Positions 14,264-26,229 of a stretch of DNA of 64,000 nucleotides are shown in pieces (position 1 is the first letter of the stretch; each line of letters starts with the position of its first letter). The notes under the pieces were generated by a model. It was not told the origin of the DNA. It did no database searches and saw nothing but the letters and a program-made list of their open reading frames with translations. The DNA is from Metopolophium dirhodum (Eukaryota > Arthropoda > Insecta > Hemiptera > Aphididae). A program made the position numbers and the translations under genes. The stretch is from the NCBI RefSeq assembly GCF_019925205.1, contig NC_083560.1:103010083-103074082 (forward strand), read 5' to 3'.

Positions 14264-15174
14264 AATTCTATGCTAGGTGCTATAAAATATTAATCTTAAA
14301 ATTACATATAATTATTATGATCATATTATATCGTTGTGATGAGAAATGAGAATTTATATTTATCAGTTAAAAATGATGCATTATACACAATAATTTATAC
14401 GAACTCTGACAGGTAGGTATCTACTGCGTTAGTTGAATATGTACTATTATATAATATATTATATATACCATTAGGTAGTAGGTAATAACATTAAAACAGT
14501 TAGGCTGCGACGCCCTGAAACAACAAAACATTATAGGAAGTAATGTTTTTTTTTTTTTCTTAATGAGGGTACACCATCAAAACAAAAAGTGTAATTTTTT
14601 ACTGTTCAACTTTAAATTATAAGTCTTAAGTAATCTGTCAGTGGCTGTGTGTGTGATGTGTGTTTGTGCGTTGACTATGTAAACTTTGATTAATCTTCGA
14701 CATATAAATGAGCCGGAAAAACAATAACAATTCTTCACATACTGAGCTACTGAAGAATATAATAGTGTAATAAGGATATTATTATAGTGTCCACGGTGAA
14801 ATCCGTAAGACTTATCCAAATAGACGTATAATTTGTAGGTATAGGCGATGCTACCAATTACAATAAATAGTCATCAAAATGTATTATTATTGTATACCCA
14901 TAATAATACACATCTTCTTCTACACATTATTATTATCATCGTCATCGTTATCATACGATGGATCGCTGTTTCCTACTGCTACGTGAGAGGCCGATAAATG
15001 ATAATGTTACGAAGTAATAATATATATTATTATTATATGCACCCATGCTACCCACACATAATATGTGTGTCTGTGGCTGTCTGATGCACAAAATCAATTG
15101 TAATGCAACATAATAATATATAATTGTAAGACGCGTCGTCGTCGTTGGTATACGGCACGATTCGGCTGTATATA

Positions 15175-16467
15175 CAGAGTGTTCGCCAAGCTCATTGATC
15201 AGTGTTCACTCCCAGGATTTCCTTTAGTATAATGTGTTTATACACATTTTTATTTTTGAAACTTTTAAGTATACAAACCTAACTGAGGCGTTACAAACCA
15301 ATATAGTGTACATCCTAATGAAAACTTACCTTTATTTTTGTCAATCGTCAAGGAGATAATTTTTTGAAAATGTTCATAATATAATAATATAAACCAAATG
15401 TAGTACATATGCAGTTTCTGCGTTATTAAACTTAAAGCAATAATGATAATATAGTCTAGGACAAGTTAAAAATATATGGGGACTATGTTGATTTAAAAAT
15501 CATGGTGATATTTCCAAGTCTGGGCAAGTTAATGATATTTTTAACTCAGTTAAGTTAAGTTAACATGCATTGTTAACAAAAGGTTAAAAGTTAAAAGTTA
15601 ATTTAATTTTTGGTTAACTCAGTTAAGACGGTAAAAGTTAATATTTTTTTATACAACGCTAGCGTTATTCTTTCTTTACCAATCCAAAACAACATTATAG
15701 ATCAATGTGTTTATATTTTAAAGTATGTATTTCATTGAAGTTTTAGTTTCTAATAAAAGAACAATAGTTAGATACTATTTAATAAGTTCGATTGGAAAAA
15801 TATAAATTTTTCAACTTAAAACAATTCAACAGTCATTTTTTTTTTGACATGAAAACAAAATAGACCGAAATAGTAAAATCTAATAAAATGAAAAACAAAT
15901 TAAATTAACTTGACTTAGTTTTTAAAATGAAAAATAAATTCACTACTTTCACGTCAATTAAAAAAAAATGTATATAGGTAGTTATTAGTTAAGTTAATGA
16001 AAATCCAAAAGTAACTTATAGTTATAATTCCCAGTGTTTTTTATTTCACATAAATGTATTACAATTGTATAATTTTTAAAAATCGTTTGGAGGTTAAATA
16101 TAAAATTATCACCAGGCTAAATATTACATATATTTTATATTTTATGTAATTATTAAAGTTTATTATTTTTAGTAAGTACCTACTTTAAGTTTAATCACCC
16201 GGTTTATTATAATCGATTGAATTTCAATTAAGATAAGAAAACATCAAAAAAAATGTATAAAATTTACAAATTTTTAATTCTCTTTTGAAAAAAAAGTTTA
16301 TAACATCGGATGATACCATTTGAATGATGAAAAAATCGAAAATATTACGGTGTTTAAGACTAATAAGTCTATATACTAGTATAGTTCGAAATTCCAGAAA
16401 TCGATATTTGAACAAATGCATTATTTAAGTACAAAAATGGGATAAACATGCTTGGCCGAACACCCTG
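15175..16467. mobile_element. Tc1/mariner-like non-autonomous element with TA flanks (1293 bp)
   Basis: The left terminus CAGAGTGTTCGCCAAGC pairs with the inverse of the right terminus, CAGGGTGTTCGGCCAAGC. Both are immediately flanked by TA (15173-15174 and 16468-16469), the target duplication expected of the IS630-Tc1-mariner group. No transposase frame remains. The interior is interrupted by a hAT-like repeat (15515-16038). Related termini occur at 8223, 22498, 25776, 37726 and 59337. Confidence 0.7.
15515..16038 (+). mobile_element. hAT-like repeat of the CTGGGCAAGTTAA family, copy 1 (nested)
   Basis: Starts CAAGTCTGGGCAAGTTAATG, followed by several AACTCAGTTAAG words. The far end, near CCCAGTGTT, is poorly conserved. 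A second, oppositely oriented copy lies at 39618-40126, and its terminus (inverse CAAGACTGGGCAAGTTAATG) matches at all but one base. Flanks GATATTTC and TTTATTTC agree at 6 of 8 positions, compatible with a decayed hAT duplication. The termini resemble insect hAT ends containing TGGGCAAGTTA. Confidence 0.55.
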
Positions 16468-16469
16468 TA

Positions 16470-18779
16470 TATATTATATTGTTGTTATTACACGGGTACC
16501 TGTATTTACTTAACCGATGTATAAAGTACTATCGTTTTTAAGCTCGTAAGCCTCGAGGATTCGGAGATAGGTCGTATAATAATACGAACATGGCATTGCG
16601 TAACGGAGTGGGCGGACAGAAGACGTTTTTCGTGACCCGGACGTTTGTTTATGTATTATGCGGGAAGTAGCCACGGTAGCTTGTGTAGATACATATTATT
16701 ATTATGAAACGATTCAGTTAAGACTGTTATTATTTATTTATTTGTTTTTCCAATTCAATCTGCAGTTGTTTTTCTTTTCAACACACCCACACACGATATG
16801 TGATCTGTTCGAAAGTTAAACGATAGATAGGCACATATAATTATATATAAATATAAACAATATACGATACTATACCAGCTTTTTAACGACGATATACATA
16901 ATATTATTAACATTATATTATTATAATCATTATAGTATATTATCGGTCTTGGATGTTGAAAAGAAACAAACTACCCTCGGCCACCTGGGTATACACATAA
17001 TATTATTATAAAATAAATTATATAAAAAACTGTGGATAAATTTAAATCATATTATTAATCGTTTTCATAATAAAGATTAGACTATCATTACGAATTATGC
17101 GATTTCAGTCCCTGCAGTACTTACATATAATAGAATAAGTGCATTAGCCATCCAAATTTTATTCTAATGCGATTTATATTTTATTAAGTGAAATGACATA
17201 AAAACTAAAAGGTATTTTCTTTTTAAAATCTCTATTGATAACATTTTAAGTTGAAGACTAACAAGTTTTGGCGTTTTAACGCATCATACCTTATCGTTTG
17301 TACCTTTATTCTAAAGGTTAACATTGTTTCCAAAATTGAATTTATCTTTTTTTTTATGTCTAAAACGAAAACGACAAAAAGATTTTGTCGACGCAGAACG
17401 CAAATTTAAAACGACGACAAATACGGAATACTCACGGTAAGTACCTATGACGTGGAGAGAAAATCGAATTCCCGACGACCAACTGCAACTGTGCACGTAA
17501 AATTCATTCACTGCTTTAAAATTTATATTTTCACGCATTATTTCGGGGGGAAATTTAAGCTGATTAAAGTTGATCGTCGTGAAAATAAGTTTTCAGTCTA
17601 CAAACCGTCGTGATCTCCGCCCTATACCTAAAACGAAAAATGAATATACATCCTTCTAATAATATACAGAAACACACAAAAGTGGGCAATGTTCATGAAA
17701 ATAAATTATCTATTATTATAATTTGTAGAGGTATAGATAATATGTATGATAAAAATTATTTTTACTTTTTTTTACTATTGAAAAAACATAAATATTCACA
17801 ATCTGTATTATAATACACAGCACAAAATGTAAATTTGATCGTTAAAGACATTTATTCTTTTGAAATATTTAAATGAAGAGGGAAAACGTTTCCATTGAAG
17901 GAACGCAACGGGATTTTTTTTTATGCTTTTAATTTCTTAACTTGTAATATAAATATTTATTCCTATTATTATTAACGTTTTTAAGTATTTACTATAATAT
18001 TACCATTGTATACCATTGTCGTTTCTGGCGGTGATTAAAACGTATCGATTTATTTTTCAAATATATATTATAATAACTGGAAAAAGCTAACAATGGATTT
18101 TTTACCTATAGGTATGGAGTTAAGTTATCAAGTCAATTAGAAAATTAACTTAGCTTTAAACTTGTAATTATAGTTCCAGTGTTCCACCTTTTGAAACACA
18201 TACTGCAAAATAAATCATAGTAAACAATACAATATAACATATATTATAGTGATGTTAATTAATTTCGCACCGAATTGAAATACTTCAACAAAGGTACCTA
18301 TATCGTATAGAGCACATGTACAATGAGTGAATTTAGTATTTAATACGTTCATTTATAATCCGTATTATCATATATTATAATATACTATTGTCAAGCAGTT
18401 TATAAGGTAACAGGTCGTGCAATATTTAGTTTTTTTCCTCCTCCCGATTACACGCCGATTGTTACAGTACCACGCAATAATAATAATAATAATAATAATA
18501 TTGTTGTGTATAGGTACCCGTTGTGGACAGAGTGACATTTTTTCGTCATGCACTGCAACATTATAATATATTCTCATACAAATGAAATATAATACTATGA
18601 TTACAGAGGAATTTATCCTGTAAAACATATTTTTGTAAAAATGGTAATTCTAAGATATTATAATGTTTTATGCGTTTGTCTATACCGCGGTTCTGTGCGT
18701 CATCATCATCGGCCGTCATTAAAACGTTCCCGTCAACACCTCGCCCCGACCGATAAACATTTAACCACCCTGTAAACGA
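16470..18779. other. Noncoding AT-rich stretch
   Basis: Nothing coding was recognised. The open frames at 17311-17538 (-), 17610-17813 (+) and 18368-18628 (-) are low-complexity. An AAT microsatellite lies at 18476-18501. Confidence 0.55.
18476..18501 (+). repeat. AAT microsatellite
   Basis: About eight tandem AAT/TAA units. Similar arrays lie at 36247-36273, 48490-48516 and 51153-51175. Confidence 0.9.
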
Positions 18780-19600
18780 TATCGTTGCGGCAGTGGATAG
18801 GTACCTATATTACACGCACACGGTTCCGCCGGCCGAGTTTTCACAAGGAAACACACCTCCACCCACACGCCACCCACCGACACCGGTTAGCATCAGCTGA
18901 ACATAGCGCACCGAGTCTTATTAACGCGTTTCGATACGGTATTTTTTTGCGCGCGGCTGTTTTTGTCGTAAAATTCGTTTTGTGCTGCAGCAGCTGTCAC
19001 AACATCGGAAAGAAAAAAACACAATACGCCTATATTGCGCGTCGAAAAGTGTATTATTTTGTTATTATGTATGTATAGATAATAGCTATAACCTTTACCA
19101 GCGCTACCGTTTCGTCTCCTGTCAGCCGACGTTCATCATTCTCCGTTGTAGTGATTCGGCGCGCGCGACCGTCTCGGTCCGTCGGTCGTCCTCGGCAGGG
19201 AAATTCGCGGAATATTGCTCCGAGGACGAGCGTATTCGCACCGACGAACGATTTCCGAACACCGTGCGAAACGACACGGTGAGAGATTGGAGAGAATACA
19301 TTATAGACGCGAAGAGAGGCGGCGATAGTGACGGAGAGGAACGTGGTGAGTGGGAGGGAAACGAGGTGAGAGGGAGGGAAACGAGGTGAGGGGAGGGAAA
19401 CGAGGTGAGAGGGAGAGAGTGACGTGATGATAATAAACGGTAGACACACCGACAATATTGTTATAATGCCACACATATATATAGAAACAATGGAACGTGA
19501 CCGCCGAGCGCCGTTCGTACGCTGCCTGCACAAATTTCGTCGCTTTTTCGCGCGAATTCCGTGAACGAAATACCGCGGCGAGGACACGCCGCCCGATTTA
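18780..19600. promoter_or_regulatory. CpG-richer patch, possible promoter or untranslated first exon
   Basis: This 0.8-kb patch is visibly richer in G+C and CpG (CGCGCG, CGGCCG, GGCGCGCG-type words) than surrounding DNA. It contains long overlapping open frames on both strands (18982-19389 + and 19054-19587 -), expected where stop codons are rare. The minus-strand frame is partly encoded by the 20-bp minisatellite and neither product looks like a known protein. A 5' untranslated exon or promoter of an unseen gene is possible; no TATA/Inr or splice signal settles strand. Confidence 0.3.
19346..19430 (+). repeat. 20-bp minisatellite, about 3.5 units
   Basis: Units run 19346-19365, 19366-19385 and 19386-19404 (one base shorter), with a diverged partial unit to about 19430. 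The consensus is GTGAGAGGGAGGGAAACGAG. The repeat is purine-rich on the plus strand. Confidence 0.85.
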
Positions 19601-19735
19601 TATTGGATTTGGTGTTGAACAATTTGAATGCAATTTTAAATAATAACGAGGCGAGTATTATAACATTTGCACACACGTGACAATTGTTCGAAGTAAATTT
19701 CCAGCGGTATACCGTATACAATAGTCGGTTGTAGC

Positions 19736-20164
19736 CAGAGGGCTTGCATTTGAAAAAAAAATTCCGTTTCGTGTTATTTACATTTAAAACGCGTTACACA
19801 GTTTTTGCGTTTATCGTTATTTAAAATAATGTTAATACCTATTAAATTTATTAATAATAAGTAATAATTAATGCGGGCAGGTAATGGCCTGGACACGGAA
19901 CATAATATAATCAATTTTTATAATGTCCGTTTGCATGAAATAAATATTTCTACGAAATCAATATAACTTTTAAATAAATGGATTTTAAATAATTTCGTTT
20001 TGCGTTGTGTTTTGTTTAATGATACATAATATATTTTATTAATCGTTATGTCTAGTTATGCAATATTCAATTATTTTCGATTATTGCTTTCCTTTATAAT
20101 AATGTTTACAAATTTCAATCGTTTTTTGTCAAATATAACGTTATTATTACGTTTGCAAGCCCTG
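19736..20164 (+). mobile_element. hAT-type MITE, copy B (429 bp)
   Basis: Starts CAGAGGGCTTGCATTTG and ends TTTGCAAGCCCTG. An exact 8-bp duplication GTTGTAGC flanks it (19728-19735 and 20165-20172). It is collinear with copy A (7331-7761), sharing AAATTCCGTTT, GCGTTTATCGTTATTTA, TTAATACCTATTAAATTTA and GCATGAAATAAAT blocks, but holds only one 41-bp internal unit. A plus-strand open frame at 20048-20350 runs across its end and is not a gene. Confidence 0.9.
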
Positions 20165-20172
20165 GTTGTAGC

Positions 20173-21355
20173 ATGTGATTATAAAACTACATACATTAAT
20201 ATAACGAGAAAAACAGGGGGTTTCCACGAGAAACAATCGATGGGACTAGCCAGAAACCAAATTTTCAACATAAATAAAAGGAAAACTTGCAAGTCGGTTG
20301 TTTTTTTCGATATATTGAAGTTGGACGCAAAAAGTTATTCAAATTTCTGACTGGTTTCAAGAACAACAATAGCTTCCTCCGTATTGGAGATGTCGACATC
20401 TGACAGTCAAAAGTTCTCAAAGTTCTCGTCTTATTGTGCTCAACCTATTTCGTTTCTAAACTAATATAAAGTATTATTCCCGGACGGTTGTTACCCAAAA
20501 CATAACATTTGCTTGGAAAAAAGTTTCTTGAGTTTCTTCAAGATATAAGTAGATACCACACACACGTGTTAGTACACGTATATGATTTGTATCCATAATA
20601 TACTCCACGTATTCGCGGAGAAAAAAAGACCTGAGAGAAGAGGTCCTCAAACGTTTGTTTTCTCGGGCCTTATATGAATATTATATTCCGGTCAGTCACG
20701 TTGTACCACTATATAGGTGCTAAAGACTTAAAATAAAACTATTGAAAATGATAGATCTGTATTTCACGTACCACCAGAAAGCACCTCGCTAATTTGAAGT
20801 ATTTTTGATTTTCTACTGCGGGTAAGTCGAAATCGAAAAATATACCGGAAAAAACTGTTTTTCAAAAAAATTCAAACTTGGGGCACAATATTATTAACAA
20901 CCTAATCCAAACTTTATTCCATGTACTATTGTACTCATTTTTCATAGTTTTTCACTTTTTCGAGCCGTGCTATCCAGCTACAGATGAAAAATCTGTCTCA
21001 TTAATATCGCGAATAATCGTATGTTTTTTAAAACGTTTTCATCTGTTTTCATCAAACGTCGTTCTGTAAATAATTACCTATTTGAACATCAATATTTTAC
21101 GGCACAAATCTCGCCATCAGCGATAATGATTAATAATAAAATGATAAGCGTATGTACTCGCGTCCTACAACGAATCCCAACAATTTGATACAATAATACG
21201 CGCTGCATATGTTACCAAAAAACACTTCGTTATAACTCCGTTAGTAAAAAGCTAAGTCTAAAAAAATCATGTAGTGACATAACATTTAGTAATGATTAAA
21301 CTTGTATGTTATATCAGCTATTTTGTATAAAAAAAAAGGTGCGATTTTATTTGAC
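20173..21355. other. Noncoding stretch upstream of the hammerhead-like motif
   Basis: No exon or RNA gene recognised. The ATTCATTTT-type open frame at 20878-21069 is low-complexity. If the motif at 21356-21408 belongs to a Penelope-like element, part of its body could lie here, but I see no reverse-transcriptase motif. Confidence 0.45.
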
Positions 21356-21408
21356 TTTGTAGCACCTGAAGATGAATTTCGGATTCAAAACCGGTCGTTA
21401 AATACAAA
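21356..21408 (+). other. Degenerate hammerhead-ribozyme-like motif
   Basis: In order: helix I strand TTTGTA (21356-21361); a short loop and AC; core CTGAAGA (fits CUGANGA); stem GAAT/ATTC with a TTCG loop; AAAA where the core expects GAAA; palindromic ACCGGT; GTC at the cleavage-site position; then GT, a loop, and TACAAA (21403-21408) closing helix I. The layout matches the minimal type I hammerheads known in Penelope-like elements and retrozymes, which have very short helix III. The G-to-A change at the invariant GAAA, and an unpaired T before stem II, suggest an inactive relic. Structural inference by eye only. Confidence 0.35.
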
Positions 21409-21627
21409 CCTAATAATACTCAAGGCTACGCTTTATTTATTTATATATCATACACGCGTGTAAAAATAATAATATAATATAATGTATTCTTATTCCTTTT
21501 AATAGGTATTCATATTGTTTATATTGTATTACTAATTACAATGGCACAACGGCAACAAATGTAACCAGTAACACGGTAAGCACGCGGTTTAGACACACAG
21601 TGCGCTTGTTTTTATGGATTAACAAAA

Positions 21628-21700
21628 ACTCGGTGACTCGCCACTCGGTACTCGTGACTCGTGAGACAGGTTAAGCGCAGAGTCACGACTCACGAAATGT
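21628..21700 (+). repeat. Cluster of ACTCG / GAGTC words
   Basis: ACTCG or close variants occur about six times in roughly 70 bp, first in one orientation (GTGACTCGCCACTCG), then inverted (GAGTCACGACTCACG). It contains several TGACTC words, which resemble AP-1/bZIP half-site arrays, but cryptically simple sequence is an equally good explanation. Confidence 0.4.
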
Positions 21701-22497
21701 TAGTACTTAACGTCAGATTGTTTGTTTTCCGTTTGTCTCCGCGAGACCGCGATGGCGTCAATCGTCCGTGGGTCCGGCTTCATCGTCACTCGCCGCAGCA
21801 ACGACAGTCTTTAGTGGGATGGAAAAGTGGCAGATCGGAGGACATCATATTACTATTATAGTTTACGATATTTTTGTCGCATACGAGAAATCGGACTTAA
21901 AAGTACTTGAACATTTTTGGCTGTAACTTTTAAGCCATCTAACCAATCGGCTTGCGAGTCATCCTCCTGTTTCCATCTGTACAATATTTCTGATCGACCC
22001 ATACCTTATATGACCTTATACGTTCAGCCGTTTGCTCCGTACAGCTGGCCGATGGATTAACACAAATTAGCACGGTTTCCTAATGGCACAACTCAGACTC
22101 TGGACGCTTTTTTTTACTTAGCTTCGTGCCACTACCGTCGCGCTCAGCCGACGACATTAAAATTGATCGTATCATCGACGGTCGTTATTAGAGCGATTAG
22201 AGTATTTCACTCGGTGTAGGGACGTCGAAAGCACCAATATATATATAGTGGCAATAAAGCGCACTGCTATATAAATAATCACAATAATTAATAATGTCAT
22301 TCGAGCGACATGCTCGAGTAATTTAAGTTCGGTTACCACGCTGGTGTTAGGCGCGTGTTCAGCATCGATTCGCTCAACTGTTGATAAAATGCGGTATGGA
22401 AACTTAAACTAATATTGTTATTGCAGCAGTGAAACTGTGAATAAATCGAACGTATGAACGAATAGTGTCAACACAAGTGGCGTGTGTTGTAATATAC

Positions 22498-22600
22498 AGG
22501 GTGATTCACCAAGCATTCTCGGCCCATTTATTTTCTTCAACAATATTCAGTTATTGAAAATCTGATTTCTTGGAATTTTCAGATATAGATACTTAAAGAT
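22498..22600 (+). mobile_element. Solo left end, CAGGGTGATTCACCAAGC family
   Basis: TA then CAGGGTGATTCACCAAGC at 22496-22515. The matching right-end sequence of this family (GCTTGGCGAATCACTCTG) appears only at 59337-59356, too far away to be the partner. This is therefore an isolated or truncated end; the right limit given is arbitrary. The following 700 bp show no coding frame. Confidence 0.45.
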
Positions 22601-25600
22601 GAAAATATTTTAAAATTCTTGAAATATCTGTGGAGATACAAACTTATTTTATTCGTTTAAGAACCTCCCTCCCCCTCTTCTTTTTATATTGTAAATTATT
22701 AAGCAGATAATCATTCTGAAAATGTTGACGTACCTATGTAGGTCAAAATTCAAGAGTAGTTTTTGATTTAAATTTGTGTACTAAGGATAATGGGTGAAAA
22801 AAAGATGGGGCAATGATGACAGGTTTCTTCAAACTTCTGGTAACTTAACCATCAACATCTATAATTTTTAAAAATGGTCAAAGTACAATAAACACTAATT
22901 CCAATATTATTAAATCTATTTTATATTTTTGTAGAACTATTTTTGAGGACTTTTATCCTTAATATAAACAATTTAATTACTGAGAAACTGTTCGAATTTT
23001 GAATTAAGTATATTAACGTTTTAAATTAAATTATCCATTAAATAGTTTTTAGTGAAAAAGAAAGGTTCTCATTTGAAAAACAGAAGTTTGTGTCACTACA
23101 TATTACAATGTTTGTTAATTATTAACTTAAAGCTTAACGTGCTTAACGTAAAATAACTTAAGCAACTCAAGTCAATATTTTTCATGAAGCTTTGAAATGG
23201 CGGACGGATAGATATTGACATCGAATTCCCGCTACCAGGTACCGCTACCATATTATATACCTACCTACTAACTTATGTGGTATATAATAATATGTATAGG
23301 TAAGTATATGCTGACAAATTTTAGCGGCGCGCATTATTTTTATCAATAATTTATGCTCATATTATGATATTGTAATAGGTAATAATAAAATACGATATTA
23401 CAGGTAATTCGATAGTTTCACGAGCGACGCACAAGCGAGCCAAGATCGCGTACCAATAATATATTATTATATTGTACCCATTATTTCGTCATGATTTACG
23501 AGTATAATATTATATAGTCATTTATGCGATTCGATAACCGTCGCGGTGGGACAAAACGCGTACCTTCGACAATAGCGTATGCATATAATAATAATAAACA
23601 CCTATTATAATGTGTAATATAGTATAATATACACATATAATATTATTATTATTATATAGGTACGATATTGCGATATCGATTACTGTGATCGGTGCAGCTA
23701 TTTTCGCGGGGAAGGTTTAAGAACGTCGTCGGTCGTCAGCCGATAGGTATACCGCACGAATATAGGTAATAATATTATTTATTACGTTTTTACGGTAAAA
23801 TATGATTACCTATTATTGTGATCATTATTATTATTGTAATTTACTTTCGGCGTCGGCGAAAACGATAACCATAATATTATGTTGTGTAGGTACGGCATTG
23901 TGCCGCAGTGTGATCATCAAAGGCGGTTGATAACGCACCCAGCGGTGATGGTATTGATGACGATGACGGTGATGAACGCAGATGAGGGCTTGTGTGGATA
24001 ATAAAATATCGTTAAACGGATGTACTTAAATAACATTGTGTATGGAAAATTTATATATATAAGTAGATACTCTTCTTTAAACGGGGAGATCGGTTTGCTG
24101 AGATATTATGACTCTGTCGAAACAACGGTTTGGGTGACGAATGACGACATTTCCTTTGGATTTTTAAAACCGCGTTCGTCAATCATCGTCGTGACACGCG
24201 CCACGTTGGTAAACCTGGTATATCATATTATATTACCATGTAATCGCAATGTGTACATAAATAAATTTCATTACATTATATATTTCATAGACACTGCAGG
24301 TGCACAGGCAGACGAAAAAAGTAGTTACTTTATGACGATTTGGACTGCTATAATCTATAAAATTAGTTAATAGTATTTTTGTACCGGTCATATAATCCTC
24401 TAGCCTTTTTTGTAGGTGGACATTTTTACTGCCTACCGGACGATATGTAGTTCGCACTAATATTATTTAATTGTATGTACTTAATCGGCCAATTTGATGA
24501 CAGTCAAACGAAATAAAGTAACTAGGAACCTAATAAAAACTACTGACATGCAGTCCGAGTAGAATGGTTTGAAAAAAAATAATTAATTAACGACTTTGGC
24601 TTATCGACTATAAGTAGTAGACTACAATTATTTTTTATCGAATATTATAAATACCTATACGAGGTGTACGCTGCAATATTATCGGTGAACACATTACCTG
24701 ATATTACCATACAATATGAATTATGCAATAGGTATTAGACACGCACCATATTATTTTATGGTACATATTAATTAAGGAACGAGCTACGAAGTCGGTGACT
24801 GTTTTTTTTTAACACACGATTTAAGGTTTTAGGTGTATTATTATTTAGGTACGAGCGGGTGGGTAATCTTAATTACATTAGTATAATAATATACATAGTA
24901 TATTATAGCCGTCATTTAATCTTATCGTAAAAAATAATAAATAAAACGCTGTTGGTACAGTCAATCAACTTAACAACCCATTGTATTGTACAGCACATAA
25001 ATATAAACAATAATAATAAAGTAAAAAGCTCATTCTTATTTTCTTGAAACTGTGCAGTAGTTAAGCGAGCGAAGACGTGAACGAATGTATATACATAGGT
25101 AAACGATTGAATAGACTGTTTAAAATATAATATATTATAATTAAATAAATGTTCATTTCGATTCGTTCACATTAGCACATCACGAACAGTATTGTATGCT
25201 ACACGTGATCATTATTGTACTTATACGTCTAAACCTAACCTGAGACACGGTATAATATTATTATTATTATACTCCGGTTAGACTACCGATGCAGCTGATA
25301 TAGGAGCCAAAAGTCGTTTTTTGAAACAGAAAATAATTAAAAACTTTTTATGGACTAAACCAATATAATATCATAATGGTTCAAGAAAGACCTTGCCATT
25401 ATAATATTACTATATTATGCCGATCTAAAGCGGAACATGTGAAAACCTGAATTATTATTATGATTGGCGGCGATGAAATTAATGTAGAGACAAGATTTTT
25501 TTTTTTAATAATATTTTATTTTATTACTTTTTATTCCAACAGAAATGAAAAACTACTTCAAATAAATAAGTAATAATGATATCACAAAATGACGATAGCG

Positions 25601-25773
25601 GTAACATTTTTTCGTTGCAATTATAATACTTTGGAAAAAAAAATGAATCAAATAAAAATAGCATTTTTATTAATGATATTAAAAACAATATGCATAGTTG
25701 AAATACAAACCAAACATAATAATATTGAACAATATATTATGTATAATGTATATAACTAAAGGAAAACAAAATA
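22601..25773. other. Noncoding AT-rich stretch
   Basis: No supported gene. The 116-codon frame at 24020-24370 (+) has no recognisable domain and is overlapped by an antisense frame. Dense ATAATATTAT and TAGGTAC words at 23250-23660. Confidence 0.55.
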
Positions 25774-25775
25774 TA

Positions 25776-26229
25776 CAGGGTGTAACAAAAAGAACCGACT
25801 AATGGAATAACTTTTGTAATGATCAATATGTTTAAAACTGTTTTCTTTTATATAATTTATACAAACACAATATGCGCTATATTTCTAGTATAATTTTTTT
25901 TCAAATGTTTCAGGAAACTGAAAACAAAAATTTTAAAATTCAAATTTTTTTGGAAAATTTCGAAATAGCCAATTTGTAAATCTGATTATAAGAACAATTT
26001 TCATGGTAAAAACATTTATCTAAGTCAAGCAGTTTTATTTTAAAATATTAATATTTTTTTGAGTAAATTAATCTAAAACGAAATAACTTTTTTCCAAATT
26101 TTTTTTTTTGGGAATTCCCTAACATGAGTATACTTCTTAACTTATTTATTATCCATATAATTTTAACAATTTTTGGCATACGTTTAACCAGCATTTTTTT
26201 TCTTTTTAAAATCTATCTGTTACACTCTG
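25776..26229. mobile_element. TA-flanked MITE, CAGGGTGTAACA family (454 bp)
   Basis: Left terminus CAGGGTGTAACAAAAAG; inverse of right terminus CAGAGTGTAACAGATAG. TA flanks both sides (25774-25775 and 26230-26231). Termini, TA duplication and lack of coding capacity indicate a non-autonomous Tc1/mariner-group element. Confidence 0.75.

Larger units (their letters stand above)
11658..15172. other. Noncoding stretch with small repeats
   Basis: AT-rich sequence with a G17 run (12416-12432), a possible small hAT-like remnant (14071-14263) and a lone AAGGGTGTAACAGAAATAGC at about 13436, resembling the left end of the element at 25776. Open frames at 12303-12978 overlap on both strands and are judged non-genic. 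Confidence 0.55.

Noticed and set aside
19054..19587. 177-codon minus-strand frame
   Set aside because: Its repeated SLSPRFPP-like part is encoded by the 20-bp minisatellite, it overlaps a plus-strand frame of similar length, and no domain is visible.
24020..24370. 116-codon plus-strand gene
   Set aside because: No domain, AT-rich I/Y/N-rich composition, overlapped by an antisense frame, and no flanking splice or promoter signal.
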